Below, one piece after another: positions 11,400 through 21,400 of a DNA stretch of 64,000 nucleotides. Below the pieces are notes generated by a model. That model saw nothing but the letters and a program-made list of their open reading frames with translations, did no database searches and had not been told where the DNA came from. The DNA lies in NCBI GenBank assembly GCA_018350325.1, contig JAEVLN010000003.1:5225758-5289757 (forward strand), read 5' to 3'. Position 1 is the first letter of the stretch. Every line of letters begins with the position of its first letter. The position numbers and the translations under genes are program-made. This stretch comes from Globodera rostochiensis. Its lineage: Eukaryota; Nematoda; Chromadorea; Rhabditida; Heteroderidae.

Positions 11400-11533
11400 A
11401 AATGCCCCATATCGCCATTACCCGTCGCCGATGTCACTGTCTTTGAAGTCAATAATGATGCGATTCCGCTGACTGCTCCAATTCCATTCAATTGCCTCCT
11501 TCTCCCAATTGGCCCATTTCGTTGACTATTACC
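11400..11533 (-). pseudogene. F-box-like family fragment (C-terminal exon end)
   Basis: Read on the minus strand, this encodes a degenerate version of the family's last large exon: ...WNGIGAVSGIIIDFKDSDIGDG followed by a GT donor near 11420. Compare [13 protein letters not shown] in the gene at 58 kb. It is cut at 11533 by the insertion of a hAT-like element. The family sequence on the other side of the element runs on the opposite strand. Confidence 0.8.
11526..11533. repeat. Target-site duplication, left (CTATTACC)
   Basis: Matches 12030-12037 exactly. The two copies bracket the CAGGG...CCCTG element. Confidence 0.85.
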
Positions 11534-12029
11534 CAGGGCTGCCAAATGAAAATGTTCAAAAGCCTCATTTGGCAGGCGAAAAAGCCTCATTTATATACAA
11601 AAAAACCTCATTTTGCTAAAATCATGTTTTTTTTTGCGCGCGGTTTTCCCAAATACTTTTTTAGTGGGGGGGGGGGGGGGGGAGGGGTCGGCGGTGCCGA
11701 TAGGCGCCGCCGAGAAAATTTTCGCATTTTTGACTCGATTTGTTAAGAGATTGCAAATAAATTTGCAGAAAATATGATGCTTTTTTGCTTTAAAAAAAAT
11801 TGAAAATGAGGTTTTTTATTAAGAAAATTCCCAATTATTTCAAACCGGAACACGCTTTTTCATTAAAAATGAAAATACACAGAAAAAAATGGAAAAACAT
11901 TACGCCAAATATTCAAAATTTAATAGAAATTTACCATTTATCAGTGAAATTTCTAAAAAGCCACAAAAAACCTCATCAAACTCAAAAAAGCCACAAAATG
12001 AGGCTAAAACCTCAGATTTGGCAGCCCTG
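11534..12029. mobile_element. hAT-like MITE with 8-bp target-site duplication
   Basis: 496 bp. Ends are CAGGGCTGCCAAAT and ATTTGGCAGCCCTG, a clean terminal inverted repeat. It is flanked by the direct repeat CTATTACC (11526-11533 and 12030-12037), an 8-bp target-site duplication. CAGGG ends plus 8-bp duplications are typical of hAT transposons. No transposase is encoded, so it is non-autonomous. It contains a G17 run (11666-11682) and a GGCGGTGCCGATAGGCGCCG hairpin. Confidence 0.9.
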
Positions 12030-12037
12030 CTATTACC
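12030..12037. repeat. Target-site duplication, right (CTATTACC)
   Basis: Exact copy of 11526-11533. Confidence 0.85.
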
Positions 12038-12040
12038 TTT

Positions 12041-12379
12041 TTAGATACATCGACCGATGTGTCATCGAATTTCTCCAAAGTCCGCCGACTTTTCTCCTCC
12101 AATTGGACGTTTCCTTTCAATTCAAACGGGAATTAACCAAAACCGCAGTTGGGGAATCATTTGGCACCGAATTTGGCCGTTGTTCAAAGACAACATTTGC
12201 GGCATTTCTTTGTATTATTATCAACTCGACCGCCATTTGCGCCAATTCTCTCCGACCGTTCTCGGCAATTGCCCAAAACTCCGATTGATCAATTCCGGTG
12301 ATCTTTTTCCCGAGTTTCCGGCCGATGACAGTGCCGGCGCTTCTGCTGAACAAGCAGTGTTCAAATGGTTGCACACCAG
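12041..12379 (+). pseudogene. F-box-like family fragment (third exon)
   Basis: Plus-strand copy of the family's central exon: acceptor TTTTTAG, then [12 protein letters not shown], ...[59 protein letters not shown] and FKWLHT. Frame changes are needed at about 12085 and within the exon, so it is broken. It stops at 12379, where a CAGGGATGTGTATCG repeat begins just before the diagnostic HTPRGDGLPK segment. Confidence 0.85.
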
Positions 12380-13110
12380 GGATGTGTATCGTATCGTATC
12401 ATAATCGTAAATATCGTATTTTAGAGCCATATCGTATCGTATCGAATTTTCGCTAAAAAATCACGCGTATCGTAATTTTTGAGACCCCAAATTTGGGAGG
12501 GGGGTCGGCGGTGCCGATAGGCGCCGCCGAGAAAATTTTGAATTTTTGACTCAATTTGTTAAGAGATTTTCAACCGAAATTTTGAAAATACGGTAGTTTT
12601 TTGAAGCTTTTTGGGAATGGAAGAGTTCCGGCGGTGCCGATAGGCGCCGCCGGTGAAAATTTGACGATTTTGACAAAATTTGTTAAGAAAATTTGTCCAA
12701 AAATTACGAATTTTGCAAAGCAAAAGGTCCCCCTATGGTTTTTTTCTCAAAGAACATTTCGGGAGGGCATGCCCCTACCCCTGCCTCCTGCATAAGCGCC
12801 TGCTTAAAACCCTTAAAAAACTACCGTATTTTCAAAATTTCGGTTGAAAATCTCTTAACAAATTGAGCCAAAAATTCAAAATTTTCTCCGGCGGCGCCTA
12901 TCGGCACCGCCCCTCTCCCAAATTTGGGGTCTCAAAAATTACGATACGCGTGTTTTCATTGCGAATTTTTTAAGAATTAAAAAGAAAAAAAGTGGAAATT
13001 TCTATCGAAAATTTTTTTTTTTCAATTTTGAACACGGCTAGAAAAAAATATCGTATCGTATCGTATCGTAATCGTAAATATCGTAATTTTGGCCGTATCG
13101 GGTATCGTAT
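12380..13110. mobile_element. Foldback repeat element with TATCGTA ends
   Basis: Begins CAGGGATGTGTATCGTATCG and holds ATCGTATCGTAATCG-type repeats near both ends (12389-12450 and 13045-13110). In between, 12475-12620 is the inverted copy of about 12810-12960: GGGGTCGGCGGTGCCG ... GAAAATACGGTAGTTTTTTG against CAAAAAACTACCGTATTTTC ... CGGCACCGCC. Three copies of the GGCGGTGCC hairpin motif lie inside. No coding sequence. A related TATCGTA segment is at 60135-60215. Confidence 0.75.
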
Positions 13111-14419
13111 AAAAGTCGTATTGTACAATAAAATAAAGACCCAAATAAATAAATTTTAAATTAATTGGTAAAAAATTTTTACGCATATATGAAACTTTTA
13201 AGGTTATTAATTATCTCGCGCATCAAAAATTAGCCAGAACTGCCAATCAAATTCCCCGCGCACAATTTTCGCAACCCCAACACATTTCAAAGTCATTTGT
13301 ACCTACCAATCAAAAATCCAAAAAAAACTTTTTTAATGATGCCAACCCCGAATTTGATCTATCCGACAGTAAACCAGGGGTCGTATCGAAAATTTTTCAA
13401 AATCCGTAATCAGATTTTAGCGCCAAAAATCAGTGCAATTTACAAAATGTTCCAAACAACAAAGAGTCTCCAGCTAATTTTTAATTCTTATGAGTTTATA
13501 TTAATATTTCTTAATTCAATCAAACAATTTTCATTTATATTTGGCTCAAATTAAAGACATTTTAACTATATTTTGTTTGATTTCCAAGTCCTGATCCGGG
13601 GTTTTTCAAAATTCGGGACTCTACATTCGACACTCAGAATTACACTCGGACATTTTTTGTACTATTCGACACTCGGATATTTTTGCACTATTCGGTACTC
13701 GGACCATTCGGCACTGAACGGAAGCGATTCTGCCTGCCCCAATCGAATGAATGCATTTTTTTCCGCGCTTTTCCGAGTTTATTTGGTTGAAGAAAATGTG
13801 AAGAGATGAGCAACACAATGTATATGAATCTTAAAACGAGATCAGTTTTGAGGGGTAAAGTGATCAGGAAAAGGAAATGAGTATTAACACATTGAATCAA
13901 AATGAAGTGATCAGGGCTGCGCCGACATTAAAGAAAGGTAAATAAGTGCTTGCACAGATTGATGTCCAGTTTTTGCTGGTGCAGCGGCTTGTCCTTAACA
14001 GTCACTTTTTAATTCAAAAACAATCTTTTGGCCCTTTTTTCAATTCCAAAGTCCCGCGGAATCCCGAAAAAAATTCTTCGGGATTTGCCGGAATCCTGCG
14101 GATTGAATTCGGGATTCCTGACATGGGGATCCTATCGAGCATTTTTGGAAATGTCGGGATTTGTCAGGATTCAGAATTCCGTTGGTATTTAGGCACTTAT
14201 GGGCTGGCTTTGTTGCTCAATCCCAAAAAGCCAGCGGAATGCCGAAAAATTCTTCGGGATTTGTCGGGATTCCAACCGACTATTTTTGAGGAATTCGGGA
14301 TTGGGCTACCGATCAAAATCCCGAAAAATCCGTTTGTTCGGTCTTTAATCCAAACGCAGCCCAAACATGGATTAAAAAATGTTTACATCACTTACCGTGT
14401 CGGGCACGTGAAGTTGGTA
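13111..14419. other. Intergenic, no gene seen
   Basis: AT-rich. 13600-13720 has a short imperfect repeat of ACTCGGACA/TTCGGCACT. 14050-14340 has a duplicated GGAATCCCGAAAA...TTCTTCGGGATTTG motif (about 14060 and 14240). No convincing exon. Confidence 0.5.
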
Positions 14420-14763
14420 TCACAACACGCGTCGCCAGCCTTCGTAGTTACTCACGTCGCAGAAGCACGTGAGGTTTGCGGTTTTGCATTCGTCCTTCGC
14501 GCGAAGTTCCAGGATGAGTTCCGTCTGTAGAAAGAGAACATAATAATTCAACCAATAAATTAATACAGCAAAAGGTTACCGTATTCTTTTTGATCAGCTT
14601 GAATGACCGGGTCAACGCAGCACTTGAACTGGAACGCCTCCTTGCAGCATAGACTGGCTTTGAACCCGTCCGTTTCGATGGACTTTGCCCATCCGCATTG
14701 GCAAAGCGTTGCCGCATCGTTGCACGTCTTCTCCAGTTTTTGTTCGGGGAGCAGTGTCTTATA
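14420..14763 (-). CDS. Small cysteine-rich protein, two repeated exons (unknown function)
   Basis: Minus-strand exon 14580-14761 (AG acceptor at TTTTATAAG) reads TLLPEQKLEKTCNDAATLC, QCGWAKSIETDGFKASLCC, KEAFQFKCCVDPVIQ and ends at a GT donor (14579). A second exon begins at 14531 with TELILELRAKDEC, KTANLTCFCD and meets another GT donor (GTGAGT). Both exons start with the same pattern: about twelve residues, then C-x6-C-x-C. The neighbour at 15.8 kb shares C-x6-C-x-C-x-W ... CC ... FKCC. Paired cysteines suggest a disulphide-rich secreted protein; no signal-peptide exon was found. The splice phase between the two exons does not match by one base, so an indel, a missed exon or decay is possible. 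Family unknown. Confidence 0.5.
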
Positions 14764-15038
14764 AAAGCATCATTAAAAAATTGAATCAACTCCAAAAACT
14801 TCAGACTGATTTATCTCGGTGATATATCGGGCAACTTTATTCACCGGGAAAGAACAATTTACTGTCAGTATTGTAAAAATATCAGAAATCGATTAGCAAA
14901 AATTTTGCCGACAATATATCGGGTCGATTTAGCGCAAAGAATACAGAGTATCATGCAAAATTTATTTAAATTTAAAGTCAGCGAAAGCTAACAATTTTTT
15001 GAATTGCTTTGAATTTGAAACTTTCGGATGGTTATGGC

Positions 15039-15749
15039 TAGGGATCGGACCGATATGCACCAAAAATGGCCAAATATGCGCATATATATGCACCAAAAAA
15101 AGGCCAAAATATGCACCAAAATATGCCAAAAATGCCGAAATATGCACCAAAAATGCCGAAATATGCATCGAAAAATGGCACTTTTAGTTCACTATTTTGC
15201 TTAATACTTAATTTTTTCATCTTTTAACGTCTGATAAGTAGGTTTAAAGCCTTTTCGCATATTATTTTAGTATTTTTGGAAAGTTGAACAAATTGAGATA
15301 AAAGTTCCGGAATTTTAACTGTCAGGCCAATTCATCGCCGGCTGGCCATCTCCGCGCCAGCCACTCGAGCGCTGCGCCATTTCAGCGCCGCGATTTTTCC
15401 CCTTATTTTTATGAAAATGTTCAATTCTTCAAGCATTTTTTTCAAAAATGACTAAACCTTATTGTTAAAAATATGAATTATTTTTCAAAAACAGCCAGAA
15501 ATCCATGATTTTGGGTTCATTTTATCAAATTTTTGAACAAAAATGCTAAAATATGCTCGAAATATGCAAAATATGCCAAAATATGCAAAATATGTAAAAA
15601 ATATGCACGAACCCCCAAAATATGAAAAATATGTTTTTTTAAACTTGACCAAAAAAGCTCAAACCAACGCGAAAAGGCTATTTTTAAGCCGTATTCTTTA
15701 AAGCATATGAGAAAACAAAATATGCAAAATGCATATAATCCGTTCCCTA
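15039..15749. mobile_element. hAT-like MITE with TATGCACC arrays and 8-bp duplication
   Basis: 711 bp, begins TAGGGATCGG and ends CCGTTCCCTA. Flanked by GTTATGGC at 15031-15038 and 15750-15757. Just inside each end are short arrays of TATGCACCAAAAATGCC / TATGCAAAATATGCC. The same TGCATAT signature occurs inside both ends of the element at 48.7-50.3 kb, so they look like one subfamily. No transposase. Confidence 0.85.
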
Positions 15750-15785
15750 GTTATGGCGAGAGGTCGCCCACCCCCCATTCCGATT

Positions 15786-16013
15786 TTAGTACTTTTTTTG
15801 GTTTAGGTCTTTCTCGGCTGGTCTCGATTTCCGGTAAATTTTAAGTCTTAAGCATCCCTTTATAGGAATCAAAACTGTCTCGCAACACTTAAATTTGTAG
15901 TCGGCCGAGCAGCAATTGCTCGCCGCCATGCCGTCTTTTCGCAAGCAGTTGCCCCATTTGCAGGCACACGCTTCCTTTTCCTTGTCGCAAGCCTTTGAGA
16001 CCTGCGCAATCAC
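15786..16013 (-). CDS. Small cysteine-rich protein, paralogue of the 14.5-kb gene
   Basis: Minus-strand open frame: VSKACDKEKEACACKWGNC, LRKDGMAASNCCSADY, KFKCCETVLIPIKGC, then a basic tail to a stop. Likely an internal exon starting after the acceptor GATTGCGCAG (exon start 16001). It shares the C-x6-C-x-C-x-W, CC and FKCC spacing with the gene 1.2 kb downstream, so the two are tandem paralogues in the same orientation with a MITE between them. Upstream in-frame residues NAFIYAAPVIAQ could be the end of a hydrophobic leader, but a full signal peptide is not shown. Function unknown; secreted is inference. Confidence 0.5.
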   Translation of the reverse strand: MIAQVSKACDKEKEACACKWGNCLRKDGMAASNCCSADYKFKCCETVLIPIKGCLRLKIYRKSRPAEKDLNQKKY

Positions 16014-16225
16014 CGGTGCCGCATATATAAAAGCATTGGCAATTAATTATACAAAAAGTTAAGAAATTAGTCAGGAATATGTACAAGTATTTTGAGAATT
16101 CTGCTTCACTATTAATGCCGTGACCCCCCAAATTTCATACCACAGTCGTCGTCGAGATCTAAAAGTGGGTTATTTATTACATAAAGTTCGGAGCGAAGTG
16201 CGGGATGGTCAAAATATTATTAAAA

Positions 16226-16336
16226 AAGGTGAGAGAGAACGCCAAACGAGAGAAAGTTAGAGAAAGAAAGGAAATTTGTTTAATTCTCTCGCACTCTCTA
16301 TTTATTGGCACACATCTCGCTTTTTGAGTCGCTGTG
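16226..16336. repeat. 111-bp dispersed repeat, copy 1
   Basis: Runs from AAAAAGGTGAGAGAGAACGCC to TTGAGTCGCTGTG. It is repeated almost perfectly at about 37816-37927 immediately upstream of a 5S-like sequence. Confidence 0.85.
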
Positions 16337-16345
16337 TACGGGAAA

Positions 16346-16830
16346 TTTTGGAAATTCCAGAATTAACCGATTTCCAATATTTCCCTTAACATATGTGTTA
16401 AAGAAGCCATATTTTTAATTTGTAGCTTTATTGAATCACAAAAATCATTTGTTCTACAACAAAATGGAAGAAGTGGTCGAATGGTTGCACACGCCCCGCG
16501 GGGATGGACTTCCGAAAGTGTTGAAATGCGTCTTTTGTCCGACGGAATTGGTCATAACGGTGAGCTGCTTGGTATCCTATGGTTCCTAACACCGGACCCA
16601 AATTTGCCACAATATTAAAAAACATGAATTCGATCATTATTAGCGTTTTCGTTGTAATTTTATGCTTTTTGAATGATTCTGATAGCCAAATTGATTTTTG
16701 GAAATGTTTAAACGGATTTTGTCGAAAAAGAGATCAGTTTGGGCCCGCCTACTTTATTCCATTTTAGGCGTTTGCCACTGCGACCGAAGCGGGTCAACTG
16801 CGTCTGGCCAACTGCGACCGAAGCGGGTCA
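16346..16830. repeat. Inverted repeat A (left arm)
   Basis: Nearly identical by eye to the reverse complement of about 23440-23925. It includes the F-box-like fragment [14 protein letters not shown], its GT donor and about 200 bp downstream, and ends in the first satellite units. Homologous DNA in a third setting lies at 62030-62328. Confidence 0.9.
16464..16559 (+). pseudogene. F-box-like family fragment inside inverted repeat A
   Basis: Reads [20 protein letters not shown] then KCVFCPTELVIT and a GTGAGC donor at 16560. This is only the end of the family's third exon; the upstream part of the exon is absent. Confidence 0.85.
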
Positions 16831-17798
16831 ACTGCGTCTGGCCAACTGCGTCTGAGCCAACTGCGTCTGGCCAACTGCGTCTGAGCCAACTGCGTCTGGC
16901 CAACTGCGTCTGAGCCAACTGCGTCTGAGCCAACTGCGTCTGAGCCAACTGCGTCTGGCCAACTGCGTCTGAGCCAACTGCGTCTGAGCCAACTGCGTCT
17001 GAGCCAACTGCGTCTGGCCAACTGCGTCTGAGCCAACTGCGTCTGAGCCAACTGCGTCTGAGCCAACTGCGTCTGAGCCAACTGCGTCTGAGCCAACTGC
17101 GTCGTCTGAGCCATGCGTCTGAGCCAACTGCGTCTGGCCAACTGCGTCTGAGCCAACTGCGTCTGAGCCAAGCGTCTGAGCCAACTGCGTCTGAGCCAAC
17201 TGCGTCTGGCCAACTGCGTCTGAGCCAACCGTCTGAGCCAACTGCGTCTCGGAGCCAACTGCGTCTGAGCCAACTGCGTCTGAGCCATGCGTCTGAGCCA
17301 ACTGCGTCTGGCCAACTGCGTCTGAGCCAACTGCGTCTGAGCCAAGCGTCTGAGCCAACTGCGTCTGAGCCAACTGCGTCTGGCCAACTGCGTCTGAGCC
17401 AACCGTCTGAGCCAACTGCGTCTGAGCCAACTGCGTCTGAGCCAACTGCGTCTGAGCCAACCGTCTGAGCCAACTGCGTCTGGCCAACTGCGTCTGGCCA
17501 ACTGCGTCTCGGGCCAACTGTCTGAGCCACTGCGTCTGGCCAACTGCGTCTCGGGCCAACTGCGTCTGAGCCAACTGTCTGGCCAACTGCGTCTGGCCAA
17601 CTGCGTCTGGCCAACTGCGTCTGAGCCAACTGCGTGGCCAACTGCGTCTGAGCCAACTGCGGAGCCAACTGCGTCTGGCCAACTGCGTCTGAGCCAACTG
17701 CGTCTGAGCCAACTGCGTCTGAGCCAACTGCGTCTGGCCAACTGCGTCTGAGCCAACTGCGTCTGAGCCACCTGCGTCTGAGCGAACTGTGTCTGAGC
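16783..17798 (-). repeat. GCAGTTGGC satellite, block 1 (minus orientation)
   Basis: Tandem 14/15-bp units; on the minus strand GACGCAGTTGGCTCA (15) and GACGCAGTTGGCCA (14), with occasional longer units (GACGCAGTTGGCCCCGA). The first units carry the variant GACCCGCTTCGGTCGCAGT twice. Minus-strand frames stay open for about 300 residues (QTQLA / RRSWL / DAVGS), but this is a property of the unit. Confidence 0.95.
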
Positions 17799-18420
17799 CG
17801 AGTTTTATTGCAGTAAGTGGCTAATATTTGTTGTAGATTTTAACAGGCTTTTCCTTTTAAATTTTTCGTGCATTTTTGAACATTTTAAAGCCAACATTGA
17901 TTTTAGTAAAAAAAATTTAATTTTTTTCAAAAAATGTTCGACTTTGGGTTCGGAGTTAGGAATTGGTCAATGGAGGGAGGCTAGATTCGTATTCTACGCC
18001 TCCGAATACTCCTAGAAACGACTTTTCTCGACTTTGAAATTTTTTTATTTTTTTCCCAAAAAATCATATATGTTGATCATGAGTAGATGATGTCATATGA
18101 TAAATCTGATGTCATATTCATGATCGCCGATCTCGATAACCCCCGAGTACGTCTCAGAATTGGATAAACCCTTTATTAAAGTAAAAAATTCGGGACTAGT
18201 GAGAGAGAGACAGGGTTGGTTAACTACATATTTTTTGTGATGAAAACCCAAAAAACGGGTTTTGAATCGGTTTAAATTTTGAAAAAAATTATTTTTAGAA
18301 AACTATCCCTGGGTTAGCAACCCCTATGCTAATATGGAGTTAGCTTTTTTATCAATAGTAAAAAAGAATTTTAAAAAATTTTGGTGAGACGCAGTTGGCC
18401 CTTTTTGAACGGAGACGCAG
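17799..18420. repeat. Inverted repeat B (left arm)
   Basis: Unique-looking AT-rich DNA (GAGTTTTATTGCAGTAAGTGG ... to GGTGAGACGCAGTTGGCCC) that is the near-exact reverse complement of about 25086-25700. It includes a copy of a dispersed motif GATCTCGATAACCCCCGAGT (18130), also at 36045 and 36838. Confidence 0.9.
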
Positions 18421-21400
18421 TTGGCGAGACACAGTTGGCTCAGACGCAGTTGGCTCAAACGCAGTTGGCCCCGAGACGCAGTTGGCCAGACACAGTTGGC
18501 TCAGACGCAGTTGGCCAGGCGCAGTTGGCTCAGACGCAGTTGGCTCAGACGCAGTTGGCGAGACGCAGTTGGCCCAGACGCAGTTGGCCCAGACGCAGTT
18601 GGCTCAGACGCAGTTGGCCCCGAGACGCAGTTGGCCAGACGCAGTTGGCTCAGACGCAGTTGGCCAGACGCAGTTGGCTCAGACGCAGTTGGCCCCGAGA
18701 CGCAGTTGGCCAGACGCAGTTGGCCAGACGCAGTTGGCTCAGACGCAGTTGGCCAGACGCAGTTGGCTCAGACGCAGTTGGCTCAGACGCAGTTGGCCCC
18801 GAGACGCAGTTGGCCAGACGCAGTTGGCTCAGGACGCAGTTGGCCCCGAGACGCAGTTGGCCAGACGCAGTTGGCCAGACGCAGTTGGCTCAGACGCAGT
18901 TGGCTCAGACGCAGTTGGCTCAGACGCAGTTGGCTCAGACGCAGTTGGCCAGACGCAGTTGGCTCAGACGCAGTTGGCTCAGACGCAGTTGGCTCAGACG
19001 CAGTTGGCCAGACGCAGTTGGCTCAGACGCAGTTGGCCCCGAGACGCAGTTGGCCAGACGCAGTTGGCTCAGACGCAGTTGGCCAGACGCAGTTGGCTCA
19101 GACGCAGTTGGCCAGACGCAGTTGGCCAGACGCAGTTGGCCAGACGCAGTTGGCTCAGACGCAGTTGGCCCCGAGACGCAGTTGGCCAGACGCAGTTGGC
19201 TCAGACGCAGTTGGCCAGACGCAGTTGGCTCAGACGCAGTTGGCCAGACGCAGTTGGCTCAGACGCAGTTGGCCAGACGCAGTTGGCCAGGCGCAGTTGG
19301 CTCAGACGCAGTTGGCTCAGACGCAGTTGGCGAGACGCAGTTGGCCCAGACGCAGTTGGCCCAGACGCAGTTGGCTCAGACGCAGTTGGCCCCGAGACGC
19401 AGTTGGCCAGACGCAGTTGGCTCAGACGCAGTTTGGCCAGACGCAGTTGGCTCAGACGCAGTTGGCCAGACGCAGACGCAGTTGGCCAGACAGTTGGCCC
19501 GACGCAGTTGGCCAGACGCAGTTGGCTCAGACGCAGTTGGCCCCGAGACAGTTGGCCAGACGCAGTTGGCCAGACGCAGTTGGCTCAGACGCAGTTGGCC
19601 AGACGCATGGCGACGCAGTTGGCCCAGTTGGCTCAGACGCAGTTGGCCAGACGCAGTTGGCCAGACAGTAGGCCAGACGCAGTTGGCCAGACGCAGTTGG
19701 CCAGACGCCAGTTGGCTCAGACGGTTGGGCCCCGAGACCGCAGTTGCCAGACAGGCATGTGGCTCAGGACGCAGTTGGCCCAGACGCAGTTGGCCGGACG
19801 CAGTTGGCTCAGAACGCAGTTGCCCCGAAGGACGCAGTTCCAGACGCAGTTGGCTCAGGACGCAGTTGGCCCCGAGACGCAGTTGGCCAGACGCAGTGCC
19901 AGACGCAGTTTGCTCAGGACGCAGTTGGCTCAGACGCAGTTGGCTCAGACGCAGTGCTGCAGACGCAGTTGGCCAGACGCAGTTGGCTCAGACGCAGTTG
20001 GCTCAGACGCAGTGCTCAGACGCAGTTGGCCAGACGCAGTTTGGCCAGACGCAGTTGGCTCAGACGCAGTTCCAGACGCAGTTGGCTCAGACGCAGTTGG
20101 CCAGACGCAGTTGGCCAGAGCGCAGTTGGCAGACGCAGTTGGCTCGAGACGCAGGTTGGCGAGACGCAGTTGGCCCAGACGCAAGTTCCCAGACGCAGTT
20201 GGCTCAGACGCAGTTGGCCCGAGACGCAGTTGGGCTCAGACGCAGGGCCAGACGCAGTTGGCCCAGACGCAGTTGGCTCAGACGCAGTTGGCTCAGACGC
20301 AGTGCCCGAGACGCAGTTGGCCAGACGCAGTTGGCCCGGACGCAGTTGGCCCGAGAACGCATGGCCAGGACGCAGTTGGCCAGACGCAGTTGGCTCAGAC
20401 GCAGTTGGCCAGACGCAGTGCTCAGACGCGTTGGCTCAGACGCAGTTGGGCAGACGCAGTTGGCCAGACGCAGTTGGCAGACGCAGTTGGCCCCGCAGAC
20501 GCAGTTGGCCAGACGCAGTTGGCTCAGACGCAGGTGCCCGAGACCGCAGTTGGCCAGACGCAGTTGGCCAGACGCAGTTGGCCAGACGCAGTTCCAGACG
20601 CAGTTGGCTCAGACGCAGTTGGCCCAGACGCAGTTGGCAGACGCAGTTGGCAGACGCAGTTGGTCCCAGACGCAGTTGGCGCCGAGTTGGCTCAGACGCA
20701 GTTGGCTCACGCAGTTGGCCAGACGCAGTTGGCTCAGACGCAGTTGGCCCAGACGCAGTTGGCCAGTCGCAGTTGGCTCAGACGCAGTTGGCTCAGACGC
20801 AGTTGGCTCAGACGCAGTTGGCCAGGCAGTTGGCTCAGACGCAGTTGGCCCCGAGACGCAGTTGGCCAGACGCAGTTGGCTCACGCAGTTGGCCAGACGC
20901 AGTTGGCTCAGACGCAGTTGGCCAGACGCAGTTGGCCAGACAGTTGGCCAGACGCAGTTGGCTCAGACGCAGTTGGCCCCGAGACGCAGTTGGCCAGACA
21001 GTTGGCTCAGACGCAGTTGGCCAGACGCAGTTGGCCTCAGACGCAGTTGGCCAGACGGTTGGCTCAGACGCAGTTGGCCAGACGCAGTTGGCCAGGCGCA
21101 GTTGGCTCAGACGCATGGCTCAGACGCAGTTGGCGAGACGCAGTTGGCCCAGACGCAGTTGGCCCAGACGCAGGGCTCAGACGCAGTTGGCCCAGACGCA
21201 GTTGGCCAGACGCAGTTGGCTCAGACGCAGTCCCGAGACGCAGTTGGCTCAGACGCAGTTGGCTCAGACGCAGTTGGCCAGACGCAGTTCTCAGACGCAG
21301 TTGGCCAGACGCAGTTGGCCAGACGCAGTTGGCCAGACGCAGTTGCTGACGAGTTGGCCCGAGACGCTTGGCGACGAGTTGGCTCAGACGCAGTTGGCCA

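Noticed and set aside
16754..17771. Minus-strand frames of about 300 residues
   Set aside because: Same satellite in the opposite orientation; no start context, introns or non-repeat domain.
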